Source: Streptomyces sclerotialus
GTDB lineage: Bacteria; Actinomycetota; Actinomycetes; Streptomycetales; Streptomycetaceae
Assembly: GCA_000719105.1 (NCBI GenBank)
Contig: JODX01000006.1
Coordinates: 232,061 to 296,060, forward strand
DNA: 64,000 nt
Direction of reading: 5' to 3'
Part shown: positions 33,024 through 42,105 of the stretch, in pieces
Numbering within the stretch: the stretch's first letter is position 1
How the letters are laid out: each line of letters opens with the position of its first letter
Notes under the pieces: model-generated
Databases searched by the model: none
Told to the model about the DNA's origin: nothing
The model's input: only the letters and a program-made list of their open reading frames with translations
Made by a program: the position numbers and the translations under genes

Positions 33024-34954
33024 AACGGGAAGCAGTCGAGCCGGACCTCGACTCCCTCCTCGTCCGCCATCTGCTGGCGCTGTCGGCCCGTCTCACCGAA
33101 GCCACCACGCTCGGCGACTGGCTGGCCATGCCGCCGATCATCCTTGATGTCACCGAGGAGGCCGAGGCCCTGCCGCTGGAGGACGTCTTCGAGCGCGAGT
33201 CGGGTGCGCTGCGCGCGGTCTGCAACCGCCCGTACACGCGTCTGCGCACGGTGGAGGAGGTGGTGCCGACGTCCCGGGTCCGCTCGATCGCTTCCGGCGC
33301 TGCGGCGCGCCTGGCTTCCCGGCCCGAGGACTGGGCCTCGCACACGCTCGCCGGCGTGCGCCCCAGCCGTCTGCTGGCCCGGCGCAGTGAGGAGGACGCC
33401 GACATCTACGAGAACCGAGTCGCTGTGGCTGTCCTCAACGTGATGCGGTCGCATCTGCAGCAGCGGATCGCCCAGCTCAGGGACCTGAGCAGGATGGTGG
33501 ACGATGTACACGGTCTGCTCATGTCCTCGGAGGAGACCTCCTGGCGGGCCCGGTGGGACCTGGCCGGGCTGCTGAGAAACATCGAGGACTCCGGTCGGCA
33601 ACGGGCGGCCGCGGGAGCCCGCCTGCGGACACTGGAATCGCTGCTTGCGGTAGTGGAGATCATGCTGAGTTCGCCGTTGGCGCGCGCGGTCGACCACCGC
33701 TCCGCACCACCCCGCGAACTGCATCCCACGAATCTGCTCAGCAGCGATCCGCACTACCGCAGGGTGGCCTCACTCTGGCAGGCCTGCATCACCATCGCCA
33801 CCGTACGCCCCGGAGAGGCCGAGACCGCCCGGCGCCGCCAAGAGGTCCGCGTCGCCTTCGAACGGTTCACCGGCCTCCTGCTGCTCCTCGCCTGCACACT
33901 GCTTCAAGCCACCCCGGACGCCCATCAGCCGGCCCCTGCTCCCGGCCGGACCACCCGCTTCCGCATGCGCGGTGAGCAGCTGACGGTCACCTGGTCCCGG
34001 ACCGGCGACTTCACCCTTCACTGGCGTGACCGCCAGGCGCTGCGCGTCATACCGCTCACGACCGACCTGTGCACGGCTCCCGACGCTGCCTCCATCGCCA
34101 CGTCGATCTCAGGCGTCCGCCAAGACCGGCCGGCCACCGAGTGCGGCGACGACCTCATCGTCCATCCGGGACTGCTCCAGGAGCGCCAGGACGCAGAGCC
34201 CGACGTCGCCGGGGCCGCGTATCGGATCGGGCACGGCGACGGCGGTGCGTCCGGGCAGCATGTCGGCGTTGCCCCGCTGTCCCCACTGGACATCTTCAGC
34301 GTCAGCCGTCTGGTGCGGGCCGTCCAATGGGCCACCTTGGGCGCCGACGCGCGCCGCTACCCTCACACCGTGTCCATGCCCGCCGGCATGCGTTCCACTG
34401 TGGCGAAGTGTGACTGGCTCGAGCCCCGTCCCGACGGTGTGGCGGTCGTGCGCGCCCCGAGCTCGGGGGAGCTGGAGCAGCTCTCCGTCCTGCTCAAGAC
34501 GACCCAAGGGCGGCACGGCAGTAGTCGAGCAGCGGAGCACGAAGTCCAGCGACTGCGGACTGTTTCCGAGACGTTGAAGGACGCAGCCGTCCAGGCCGGA
34601 CTGCTCGAAGTGTGCCCGGTGTGTGCCAAGACCGGCTCTCAGCGCCAGACCGTGTTCGAGCCCCGCGAAGGCGGCCTGTTCGCAGCGCTCTGCTCCGCGT
34701 GCCGCACCCGGTGGGAGCTCCGCCGCTGCCTGGCCTGTAAACGGACCTTCCCTCTACTGGAACCGGATGGCTCCGCCGCTACCGGAGCCCCCGAGTCCGA
34801 CCTCGATCGCCGTCTCGGTGGCGCCTTCCTGGCAGTCCCGTGCTGGGCATCGCAGGGCACCGGTCAGTTCATCTGCCCGGCGTGCAGTACCTGCGGCCAG
34901 GCGACTCGAGCCGTTTCCTGCCCACGCGGATGTTCAACTCGGGCACCCATCTGA
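33020..34954 (+). CDS. DUF2357 (McrC-like partner) protein with multiple zinc ribbons
   Basis: 644 residues. The middle has the DUF2357 signature (RPSRLLARRSEEDADIYENR, about 115-134, then helices), a family found next to McrB-like ATPases, where a PD-(D/E)XK nuclease usually follows. Here I see no clear PD-(D/E)XK motif. Instead, the last 115 residues are cysteine-rich: CPVC at 532-535, CSAC at 558-561, CLAC at 570-573, then CPACSTCG and CPRGC, which should bind two or more zinc ions and probably nucleic acid or protein. Last gene of the six-gene operon; its 3' end abuts a transposase fragment, but the protein seems complete. Confidence 0.75.
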   Translation: MKREAVEPDLDSLLVRHLLALSARLTEATTLGDWLAMPPIILDVTEEAEALPLEDVFERESGALRAVCNRPYTRLRTVEEVVPTSRVRSIASGAAARLASRPEDWASHTLAGVRPSRLLARRSEEDADIYENRVAVAVLNVMRSHLQQRIAQLRDLSRMVDDVHGLLMSSEETSWRARWDLAGLLRNIEDSGRQRAAAGARLRTLESLLAVVEIMLSSPLARAVDHRSAPPRELHPTNLLSSDPHYRRVASLWQACITIATVRPGEAETARRRQEVRVAFERFTGLLLLLACTLLQATPDAHQPAPAPGRTTRFRMRGEQLTVTWSRTGDFTLHWRDRQALRVIPLTTDLCTAPDAASIATSISGVRQDRPATECGDDLIVHPGLLQERQDAEPDVAGAAYRIGHGDGGASGQHVGVAPLSPLDIFSVSRLVRAVQWATLGADARRYPHTVSMPAGMRSTVAKCDWLEPRPDGVAVVRAPSSGELEQLSVLLKTTQGRHGSSRAAEHEVQRLRTVSETLKDAAVQAGLLEVCPVCAKTGSQRQTVFEPREGGLFAALCSACRTRWELRRCLACKRTFPLLEPDGSAATGAPESDLDRRLGGAFLAVPCWASQGTGQFICPACSTCGQATRAVSCPRGCSTRAPI

Positions 34955-34972
34955 GTCACGCGCAGTGCGACG

Positions 34973-35395
34973 GTGCCGAGAAGCCAACTGCTCCGGCGGC
35001 TCGGCCACCGGGCAGCCGGCTCCACTCACCTGGTCCGGGACTGCGATGAGGAATTGACCGCCGTCTTCGACGCCGTCGTCACCAGCAAGGGCATCAACGT
35101 CGTCGCGTTTTCGCCTCTCAGTCCCACCTGCAACATGGGCGGGGAACACTTCGTCCGTTCAGTGCGCCAGATGCGCCAGGAGTGCGCCAACCACGTCCCG
35201 CTGCTCGCTCACGGCCACGTCGAGAAGGCCCTTGACGACTACGCGGAGCACTTCAACGCCCACCGACCTCGTCAAGGCCGGAACCAGCTGGCGCCCCAGG
35301 ACGATCCCACCGGTCATCCCCCTGCCGGTGCCCCAGGTCGAACGCCGACAAGCCGTGGTCGGCCCTTCATCAGCGAGTACCGCCGGACAAGCTGA
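34973..35395 (+). pseudogene. 5'-truncated integrase-type transposase
   Basis: The frame encodes only the last third of an rve-type transposase: HLVRDCDEELTAVFDAVVTS holds the second catalytic Asp and GGEHFVRSVRQ the Glu, followed by LDDYAEHFNAHRPRQGRNQL. The first Asp and the N-terminal half are missing. It is homologous to the corresponding part of 35687-36738 but divergent, so the two derive from different related elements. It marks the right edge of the defence-type operon. Confidence 0.8.
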
Positions 35396-35686
35396 CCGCC
35401 AAGCACCCGAGGCCAGAAGCTGTGCACGCGGATTGGAGCCGCACGCAGCCGCCAACCGCCGAGGCAGGAAACAGGGGCGCGCCCGATGCGGACGCTCCCC
35501 GGGGAGGGGAGAGTCGCACCGGGCGCACCAGACGCTACCGAGTGGCCTCAGCGTTCACCTGAGTCACCCGCGTCCCGACAATTCCCCGGGCCTCAACGAT
35601 CTGAGCGGCGGCGCCTGCGGAGAAGAGCCCGTAATGCTCCATAATCGCTTCACTCCTACTGACCTGAGGCAACGCGCCGACCCGGC

Positions 35687-36738
35687 ATGATCAGGACCGT
35701 GCTCACACGCATGATCTACCTGCTCACGACGCGAATCTTCGCGTGGCCGGCCCTGCTGTGCAGAGCCACCGCAGCGAAGAACGTCGACATACTCACTCTG
35801 CGGCACGAGGTAGCAGTGCTGCGCCGACAGGTCGCCGCTCCGAAGCTCAGCTGGTCGGACCGGGCGCCTCTGGCCGCGCTCGCCCGCCTGCTCCCCCGGA
35901 CACTCCGTGGACACCGCATAGTCTCCCCGCGCACCCTGCTCGCCCGGCACCAACGCCTGATCAGGCAGAAGTGGACCCAGCCGCCATCCCCGGGGCGTCC
36001 GCCGCTCCCTGACCGACTACGCGACCTGATCATCCGGCTGGGCAGCGAGAACCCGCGGTGGGGCGCTCGCCGCGTGCACGGCGAACTGCGCCGCCTCGGG
36101 CACACACGCAGTGCCACCACCGTCCACCGCTTCCTCCGCACCGCAGGACTCGGCCCCGCATCGCGCCGGCATCCGGTGCGCCGCGAGTGGGCGGCCTTCC
36201 TCAGAACCCAGACGAGCGGCCTGCTCGCCACCGACTTCTTCCATGTGGACACCATCGCACTGCAGCGGCTGTACGCCCTGTTCGTCATGGAGGTACGCAC
36301 CCGCACCGTGCACCTTCTGGGCGTCACCGCCCACCCCACTGCCGCCTGGGCCACCCAGCAGCCCGCCAACTGCTCTGGCATCTCGGCGACCGGGCAGCCG
36401 ACTTCACCCACCTGATCCAAGACCGCGACGCGAGGTTCACCGCCGCCTTCGACACCGTCTTCACCAGCGAGGGCATCACCGTCACGAAGACCCCGCCTCG
36501 CAGCCCCAACTGCAATCCACACGCGGAACGCTTCATCCGCTCAGTCCGCGAAGAATGCACCAACCGCATCCTGCTGTACAACCGCGGCCACACCCAACGG
36601 ATCCTCCGCGACTACGCCGAGCACTTCAACGCCCACCGGCCCTTCTCGCGCTCGCTGCCGGTCAGATGCCGCTTCGATCGCTGTTGCGGGGCCACGCGCA
36701 CGCCGCCGCTCTGGCACAGGAACAAGTCGGCAGGTTGA
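35687..36738 (+). pseudogene. Frameshifted integrase-type transposase
   Basis: The frame from 35687 encodes an N-terminal part (DILTLRHEVAVLRRQ), a helix-turn-helix segment (WGARRVHGELRRLGHTRSAT) and the first catalytic Asp (LLATDFFHVDTIALQRLY). It then goes out of frame at about 36361, where one base is missing (expected QQARQLLWHLG). The rest continues in the next frame with LIQDRDARFT and ERFIRSVREECTNR (second Asp, Glu). After AEHFNAHRP the usual C-terminus is replaced by unrelated sequence, so the 3' end is also lost. Either a pseudogene or a sequencing indel plus truncation. Confidence 0.8.
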
Positions 36739-36746
36739 CGCCGCTT

Positions 36747-36797
36747 TTAGCTAACCGCTATCTATTGGGTCTCGCGGAGGAGGGGGGAGGGCGGTCC
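36747..36797 (+). promoter_or_regulatory. Putative PadR promoter/operator and ribosome site
   Basis: TTAGCTAA (36747-36754) is a palindrome followed by CCGCTATCTATT, which can serve as a -10 region. A long purine tract (GGAGGAGGGGGGAGGG, 36777-36792) precedes the GTG. PadR-type repressors usually control their own operon from such a site. Confidence 0.35.
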
Positions 36798-37340
36798 GTG
36801 CAGGACGTGGTGCTGGCGCTTCTGGTCAAGGGGCCGTCGCACGGGTACGACCTGCGCGGGCGGCTGCTTGCCGCGCTCGGGCCGCTCGGCGAGACGCTCA
36901 ACGCCGGGCAGGTGTACGTCACGCTCACCCGGCTCGAGAAGGCGGGCCTGGCCGTACTGGAGCGCGAGGACGCGTCCGCGCGCGGTCCGCGGCGCAAGGT
37001 GTACGCGCTGACCGGGGCCGGACGGGAGCGGGTGGCCGGGTGGCTGGCCGAGCCCGCCGGGCCCCGGGCGGACGTGGCGGAGTTCCATCTGAAGCTGGTG
37101 GCCGCCGCCGAGTCGGGCATGGCAGAGCCGCTCGCGCTCGTCGAGGCCCGGCGCCGCGAGCTGAGGCGCAGCCTCGCCGAGGCCCAGCACGCCGTCCTCG
37201 CTCACGGCACGGACTCGGAGGCCGGGCTGCTCCTGGAGGGCGTAGCACTCCGCTTGCAGGCCGATCTGCGCTGGCTGGAGGCGTGCGAGCGGACCTGGTC
37301 CGCCCGCGCCCCGTACGGGAAAGGCGGAGGGAACGGATGA
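36798..37340 (+). CDS. PadR-family transcriptional regulator
   Basis: 180 residues from GTG 36798. N-terminal winged helix: VQDVVLALLVKGPSHGYDLR, LNAGQVYVTLTRLEKAGLAV and the wing RGPRRKVYALTGAGRE. A C-terminal helical dimerisation domain (Vir_act_alpha_C type) follows. PadR repressors typically release the operator on binding a drug or phenolic ligand. The gene overlaps the ABC ATPase gene by 4 bases, so it probably represses this export operon. An in-frame region extends further upstream but lacks a good start. Confidence 0.85.
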   Translation: MQDVVLALLVKGPSHGYDLRGRLLAALGPLGETLNAGQVYVTLTRLEKAGLAVLEREDASARGPRRKVYALTGAGRERVAGWLAEPAGPRADVAEFHLKLVAAAESGMAEPLALVEARRRELRRSLAEAQHAVLAHGTDSEAGLLLEGVALRLQADLRWLEACERTWSARAPYGKGGGNG

Positions 37341-38131
37341 CGACACGAGGTGGCCGGTGGGGCAGAGGGCTCACCCGGCGCGGCGACTTGGGGGACGTGG
37401 CGGCAGGTCCGGTGCTGCGGGCCGTCGGCCTGTCGCGGGTCTACGGGCAGGGCGAGGGCAGGGTCGTGGCCGTCGACGGGGTCGACCTCGACATACCCTC
37501 CGGGCAGACGCTGGCCGTGACCGGCCCCAGTGGCTGCGGCAAGTCGACGCTGCTGCATCTGCTGGGCGGCCTCGACCGGCCCGACGAGGGTGAGGTGTGG
37601 CTCGGCGGGCGGCGCATCGACCTGCTCGGCGAACGCGCGCTCGCCCGGCTGCGGCGCCGCGCCGTCGGCTTCGTGCACCAGGACTTCCACCTGATGGACG
37701 AGCTGACCGCGGCCGAGAACGTCGAGCTGCCCGCGCTGCTCGCCGGTGACTCGCCGCGCACCGCCCGCCGTCGCGCCGCCGCCCTTCTCGACCGTGTCGG
37801 GCTCGCGGACCGGGACCGGCACCTGCCGTCCGAGCTGTCCGGCGGGCAGCGGCAGCGGGTCGCCATCGCCCGTGCCCTGGTCAACGAGCCACTCGTGGTC
37901 CTCGCCGACGAGCCCACCGGGAACCTCGACACCGCCGCGACCCACGACGTCCTCCGCCTCTTCGCCGATCTGCGGGCCACCGGACAGACCCTCGTACTCG
38001 TCACCCATGACGAACGCGTCGCCGCCACCGCGGACCGGGTCGTCTCCCTCCGCGACGGGGCGTCGGCCGAGGACATGCCTCTGGCCGTGGGTGGCTCGCA
38101 GCTCGGCACGCTCCTCGGCTGGGAGGAGTGA
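37337..38131 (+). CDS. MacB/LolD-type ABC transporter ATP-binding protein
   Basis: 264 residues. Walker A GPSGCGKSTLL, Q-loop FVHQDFHLM, signature LSGGQRQRVAIARAL, Walker B VVLADEPTGNLD and H-loop VTHDE are all intact. The family energises FtsX-like permeases that move peptides, lipoproteins or antibiotics out of the membrane. The ATG overlaps the padR stop (ATGA), and the permease gene follows directly. Confidence 0.9.
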   Translation: MTTRGGRWGRGLTRRGDLGDVAAGPVLRAVGLSRVYGQGEGRVVAVDGVDLDIPSGQTLAVTGPSGCGKSTLLHLLGGLDRPDEGEVWLGGRRIDLLGERALARLRRRAVGFVHQDFHLMDELTAAENVELPALLAGDSPRTARRRAAALLDRVGLADRDRHLPSELSGGQRQRVAIARALVNEPLVVLADEPTGNLDTAATHDVLRLFADLRATGQTLVLVTHDERVAATADRVVSLRDGASAEDMPLAVGGSQLGTLLGWEE

Positions 38132-38133
38132 CC

Positions 38134-39912
38134 ATGGGCCGTCTGCTGCTGATCTGGCGGCTCATCGCACGGGACCTGCGGCGCCGACCCGGCGAGGCCG
38201 TCATGTTCCTTCTCGCGGTCACCGCCGCCACCGCGTCGCTGACCTTGGGAATGGCCACCGACAACGCCGTGGCCGCCGGGTACATGAAGACCCGTGAGGC
38301 CACCGCGGGACCCGACATCACGGCCATCACCACCGCCACGGACCCCTCCGCCCTGGCCCGGCGCATCGCGGACGCCCCCGGCGTGGACACGGTCGCCGTC
38401 CCGGTGCCCGGGTTCTCCACCACGGTCCGCGCCGGCGGGCGGACGGACAACGCCGCGGTCGAGGGGCGCGAGCGCACCGCGTCCGCCGTGGACCGGCCGC
38501 TGGTGACCTCCGGCACGTGGGTACGCGACGGCGGCGCGGTCGTCGAACGCGGCTTCGCCGAGGCACTCGGTGTGCGTCTCGGAGACCGTGTCACCATCGG
38601 CGGGCGCGCATACCCGGTTGTCGGTACGGCCGTCAGCGCGGCCACCGCCGTCTATCCGTGGGGCAACTGGGCCTCGGGCCCGGGGCCGTCCGACGGTGGC
38701 GGCCGGATCTGGCTCACCGCCGACGACGCCCGCGCGGCAGCCGGCGACGCCTCCCTCCTGTACCTGTTGAACATCAAGCTGTCCGACCCCGACGCGGCGC
38801 CCAGTTGGGCGGACAGCGCCCTCATCGACGACACCAGGGGGCAGGGGTGGGTCAACACCCATCCCTGGCAGACCTTCGTCGACGGGGACACACGGCTGCT
38901 GAGGTCCGTCCGGCCCACCCTGGTCGTCGGCGGGGGTCTGCTCGCCGCGGCCTCGCTGGTCACCCTCGCGTCGCTCGCCGCCGTGCGCGCCCCGCGGGAC
39001 CACCGGCGCGCGGGCCTGTTCAAGGCGGTCGGCGCCACCCCCCGTACCGTGGCCGCGCTGCTGCTCGCGCAGTACCTGCTCCTCACGGTGGTGGCCGCCG
39101 CCGGCGGGGTCACCGTGGGATGCCTGATCGCGCCCGCGCTGGCCGACCCCAGTGCCGGGCTGCTCAACACAGCCGGCCCGCCGACCACCAAAATCGTCGC
39201 GGCCGTGACCGTGCTCGCCCTGCTGGTGACCCTGATCGGCACGCTCGGCCCCGTCCTGCGCACCGTGCGCTCCAGCACCGTCGACACCCTCGCCGACCCC
39301 GCGCGCCCGACCACGTACCGTCCTCGGCTGACGGCCATGACGGCCTACCTGCCCACGCCGTTTCTGATCGGCGTACGGCTGATCGCACGCCGTCCCGGGC
39401 GCGCGGCCCTGAGCGCCGTCGGCACCGCCGCCACCACGGTCATGGTGACCGCGGTCCTCACCTTCCAGGTGTCGCTCGAAGCGGACGCCGCCCAGGGAAC
39501 GTCCACCGTCGAGGACATCCGCAACGCCGTGACAGGCCAGGTCATGCTCGGTGTCACGGTCGTCCTCGTGGCGCTGTCCGTGCTCAACACCGTCTTCGTC
39601 GGCTGGAGCGCCGCGGTGCAGGCCCGGCGTGCCCTGGCCGTCACCCGCACCCTCGGCGCCACCCCCGGCCAGGTCATCGCGGCGCTCTGCATCGCGCAAC
39701 TGCTGCCCGCCGTGGGCGCGATCGCGGTGGGGATCCCGACCGGGATCGGCCTGTTCGCGCTGTTCAGCGCGGTCGTGGTGACACCCCCGGCCAGCTGGCT
39801 CGCGGCCGCGGCCCCGGCCGTGCTCCTGGCCGTGGCGGCGCTGACCGCCCTGCCCGCCTGGCTCCACACCCGCAGCCCCGCCGGGCGCGTCCTCAACGCC
39901 GAACCCGCCTGA
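38134..39912 (+). CDS. FtsX-like ABC transporter permease
   Basis: 592 residues. An N-terminal membrane helix (about 20-45), an extracytoplasmic MacB-like domain (about 50-245), three further helices (about 265-385), then a second FtsX module from about 410 with four helices. Conserved features include ARRPGRAALSAVGTA and VTRTLGATPGQVIAAL. The ATG at 38134 follows GGAGGAG by 5 bases; a GTG at 38128 overlaps that site and is less likely. With the ATPase it forms an exporter regulated by PadR. The substrate is unknown. Confidence 0.85.
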   Translation: MGRLLLIWRLIARDLRRRPGEAVMFLLAVTAATASLTLGMATDNAVAAGYMKTREATAGPDITAITTATDPSALARRIADAPGVDTVAVPVPGFSTTVRAGGRTDNAAVEGRERTASAVDRPLVTSGTWVRDGGAVVERGFAEALGVRLGDRVTIGGRAYPVVGTAVSAATAVYPWGNWASGPGPSDGGGRIWLTADDARAAAGDASLLYLLNIKLSDPDAAPSWADSALIDDTRGQGWVNTHPWQTFVDGDTRLLRSVRPTLVVGGGLLAAASLVTLASLAAVRAPRDHRRAGLFKAVGATPRTVAALLLAQYLLLTVVAAAGGVTVGCLIAPALADPSAGLLNTAGPPTTKIVAAVTVLALLVTLIGTLGPVLRTVRSSTVDTLADPARPTTYRPRLTAMTAYLPTPFLIGVRLIARRPGRAALSAVGTAATTVMVTAVLTFQVSLEADAAQGTSTVEDIRNAVTGQVMLGVTVVLVALSVLNTVFVGWSAAVQARRALAVTRTLGATPGQVIAALCIAQLLPAVGAIAVGIPTGIGLFALFSAVVVTPPASWLAAAAPAVLLAVAALTALPAWLHTRSPAGRVLNAEPA

Positions 39913-40137
39913 CGGGCTTCCCTGCCAGGGCCGCCGATCAGTCCTCGTCCTCATCGTCATGGGCGGCGTCCGGGTCGCGGAAGGAGCCCCCGCGGTGCTG
40001 CCGAGCAGCCACTGCACGGTGGCGACCGCGGCGAGCCGCTCGACTTCACTGGCGGACGTCCAGGGAGCGCAGTGCGAGTTCGGGGGCGCCGTCGCGGCGG
40101 ACGACGGCGGGGCTGAGTCCGAGCTGGGTGAAGAAGC
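39913..40137. other. Intergenic stretch with coding debris
   Basis: No intact gene. On the minus strand one frame ends in an acidic tail (GGSFRDPDAAHDDEDED, stop near 39940), which looks like the end of a decayed gene, but nothing upstream of it is coherent. Confidence 0.3.
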
Positions 40138-40175
40138 ATATGCCGGCGATATGCCGTGCTGCTTAGGCTCCAGGT
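40138..40175 (+). promoter_or_regulatory. Direct-repeat operator and leaderless promoter of the two-component genes
   Basis: ATATGCCG occurs at 40138-40145 and 40149-40156, a direct repeat with an 11-base period (one helical turn), the usual binding mode of OmpR-family regulators. TAGGCT (40164-40169) lies 6 bases before the ATG, implying a leaderless message. Autoregulation by the adjacent response regulator is likely. Confidence 0.6.
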
Positions 40176-40871
40176 ATGCGCGTGTTGATCGTGGAGGACG
40201 AGCCCTACCTGGCCGAAGCCGTCCGGGACGGTCTCCGGCTGGAAGCGATCGCCGCCGACATCGCCGGCGACGGCAACTCCGCCCTGGAACTGCTCAGCGT
40301 CAACTCCTACGACCTCGCGGTCCTCGACCGCGACGTCCCCGGCCCCTCCGGCGACGAGATCGCCCGACGAATCGTCGCCTCCGGCAGCGGCATCCCGATC
40401 CTCATGCTCACCGCTGCCGACCGGATCGACGACAAGGCGTCCGGGTTCGAGCTCGGCGCCGATGACTACCTCACCAAACCGTTCGAGCTCCGGGAGCTCG
40501 TCATGCGGCTGCGGGCGCTGGACCGCAGACGCGCGCACGCCCGGCCCCCGGTCAGCGAGATCGCGGGCCTGCGGCTGGACCCCTTCCGCCGGGAGGTCTT
40601 CCGCGACGGACGCTACGTCGCGCTCACCCGGAAGCAGTTCGCCGTGCTCGAAGTCCTCGTCGCCGCCGGAGGCGGTGTCGTCAGCGCCGAAGAACTCTTG
40701 GAGCGGGCCTGGGACGCCAACGCCGACCCCTTCACCAACGCCGTCCGCATCACCGTCTCCGCCCTGCGCAAACGACTCGGCACACCCTGGCTCATCGCCA
40801 CGGTGCCCGGCGTCGGCTACCGAATCGACACCGGCATGGACACCACCCACCCTGGCACCACTCATGAATAG
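40176..40871 (+). CDS. OmpR-family response regulator
   Basis: 231 residues. Receiver: VLIVEDEPYLAEAVRDGL, VLDRDVPGPSGDE (phosphoacceptor Asp), ILMLTAADR, ADDYLTKPFELRELV. Output winged helix: YVALTRKQFAVLEVLVAAGG and TNAVRITVSALRKRLG, ending VPGVGYRID. It overlaps the kinase gene by 8 bases. Lying next to a PadR/ABC exporter, it may sense envelope-active compounds, as in BceRS- or CutRS-like pairs. Confidence 0.9.
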   Translation: MRVLIVEDEPYLAEAVRDGLRLEAIAADIAGDGNSALELLSVNSYDLAVLDRDVPGPSGDEIARRIVASGSGIPILMLTAADRIDDKASGFELGADDYLTKPFELRELVMRLRALDRRRAHARPPVSEIAGLRLDPFRREVFRDGRYVALTRKQFAVLEVLVAAGGGVVSAEELLERAWDANADPFTNAVRITVSALRKRLGTPWLIATVPGVGYRIDTGMDTTHPGTTHE

Positions 40872-41970
40872 GCGCCCAGGGCTCAGCGCCCGCCTGAAAC
40901 TCACCATCAGCTACGCCGGGTTCCTCCTCATCGCCGGCGCTCTCCTGCTGGCCGTGGTATGGGTGTTCCTGCTGCGCCACGTACCCGACAGCCGCCAGGG
41001 CCTTCTCGGGGTCACACCCAACCGCTACCTCCTCGTGCGCATGTTCGCCCCCGCCGCGGCCACAACACTGGCCGCCCTGCTGGCGTTCGGCCTCCTGGGA
41101 GGATGGATCCTCGCCGGCCGGATGCTCGCACCACTCACACGGATCGCAGACGCGGCACGGATCGCCGCGAACGGATCACTGTCCCACCGGATCCGCATGC
41201 AAGGTCCCCAAGACGAATTCCGCGAACTCGCCGACGTGTTCGACATCATGCTCGAGCAACTCGAATCCCACGTCACCGAACAGCAACGATTCGCCGCGAA
41301 CGCCTCCCACGAACTGCGCACCCCGCTGGCGATCTCGAAGACACTCCTCGACCTCGCCCGCAACGACCCCACGCGGGACCGGGGCGAACTCATCGAACGC
41401 CTCCACACTGTCAACACGCGGGCGATCGACCTCACCGAGGCCCTCCTGCTGCTCAGCCGCGCCGACCGCAAGAGCTTCACCCGTGAGCCCGTCGACCTGT
41501 CCCTCATCGCCGAAGAAGCCACCGAAACGCTGCTTCCCCTGGCCGAGAAGCGCCAGATCACGCTCGACGTCACCGGCGAGAAGGCACAGACCCACGGTTC
41601 CGCGGCGCTCGTTCTGCGGATGGTGACCAACCTCGTCCAGAACGCCATCGTCCACAACCTGCCCTCCGGCGGCACCATAACGGTCCACACCGAATCGCAG
41701 CACGACGCGAGCGTGCTGCGGGTCGAGAACACTGGCCATCGGGTCACAGCGGAACTCCTGCCGACCCTCACCGAACCCTTCCAACGCGGAACAGAACGCA
41801 CACGCACCGACGAACACGCCGGGGTCGGACTCGGGCTGGCCATCGTGCACAGCATCGTCCGAGCACACGCCGGGACCATCGACCTCGTACCCCGCCCCAC
41901 CGGCGGTCTCCTCGTCACGATTCGACTTCCCGGCACGCCGCAGGCATCGTCCCCGAGCGGGGCCCGCTAG
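40864..41970 (+). CDS. Sensor histidine kinase (OmpR-type pair)
   Basis: 368 residues. Membrane segments at about 17-39 and 59-82 with a very short extracytoplasmic loop of about 20 residues. HAMP follows (ILAGRMLAPLTRIADAARIA), then the H-box FAANASHELRTPLAI, N-box LVQNAIVHN and G2 VGLGLAIVHSIV. The short loop suggests intramembrane sensing. ATG 40864 was chosen over a later start because it gives the canonical cytoplasmic N-terminus before the first helix. Confidence 0.9.
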   Translation: MNRRPGLSARLKLTISYAGFLLIAGALLLAVVWVFLLRHVPDSRQGLLGVTPNRYLLVRMFAPAAATTLAALLAFGLLGGWILAGRMLAPLTRIADAARIAANGSLSHRIRMQGPQDEFRELADVFDIMLEQLESHVTEQQRFAANASHELRTPLAISKTLLDLARNDPTRDRGELIERLHTVNTRAIDLTEALLLLSRADRKSFTREPVDLSLIAEEATETLLPLAEKRQITLDVTGEKAQTHGSAALVLRMVTNLVQNAIVHNLPSGGTITVHTESQHDASVLRVENTGHRVTAELLPTLTEPFQRGTERTRTDEHAGVGLGLAIVHSIVRAHAGTIDLVPRPTGGLLVTIRLPGTPQASSPSGAR

Positions 41971-42105
41971 ATCGTTGATCGGCTCCGCGAGGGAGACTGC
42001 CCCAGTGCCGTAGCGGCGGCGGATCGTCCCCTGCGCGGATTCGGGGAGTTCGGGCTGCTTGCTTGAACGTGCCCTGGCGCTTGGCCAGGGCCATGCCCTC
42101 GCGGC
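41971..42105 (-). pseudogene. C-terminal fragment of a serine resolvase/invertase
   Basis: Reading leftward, REGMALAKRQGTFK and then, after a one-base frame change, KQPELPESAQGTIRRRYG TGAVSLAEPIND recreate the linker and DNA-binding hinge typical of Tn3-type resolvases (EGIALAKxxGxYKG then helix-turn-helix). The catalytic N-terminal domain is absent. It is a relic of a transposon. Confidence 0.6.

Noticed and set aside
37441..40017. 858-codon minus-strand frame over the ABC exporter genes
   Set aside because: It is the antisense of the intact ATPase and permease genes, composed of Gly/Asp/Arg-rich low-complexity sequence.
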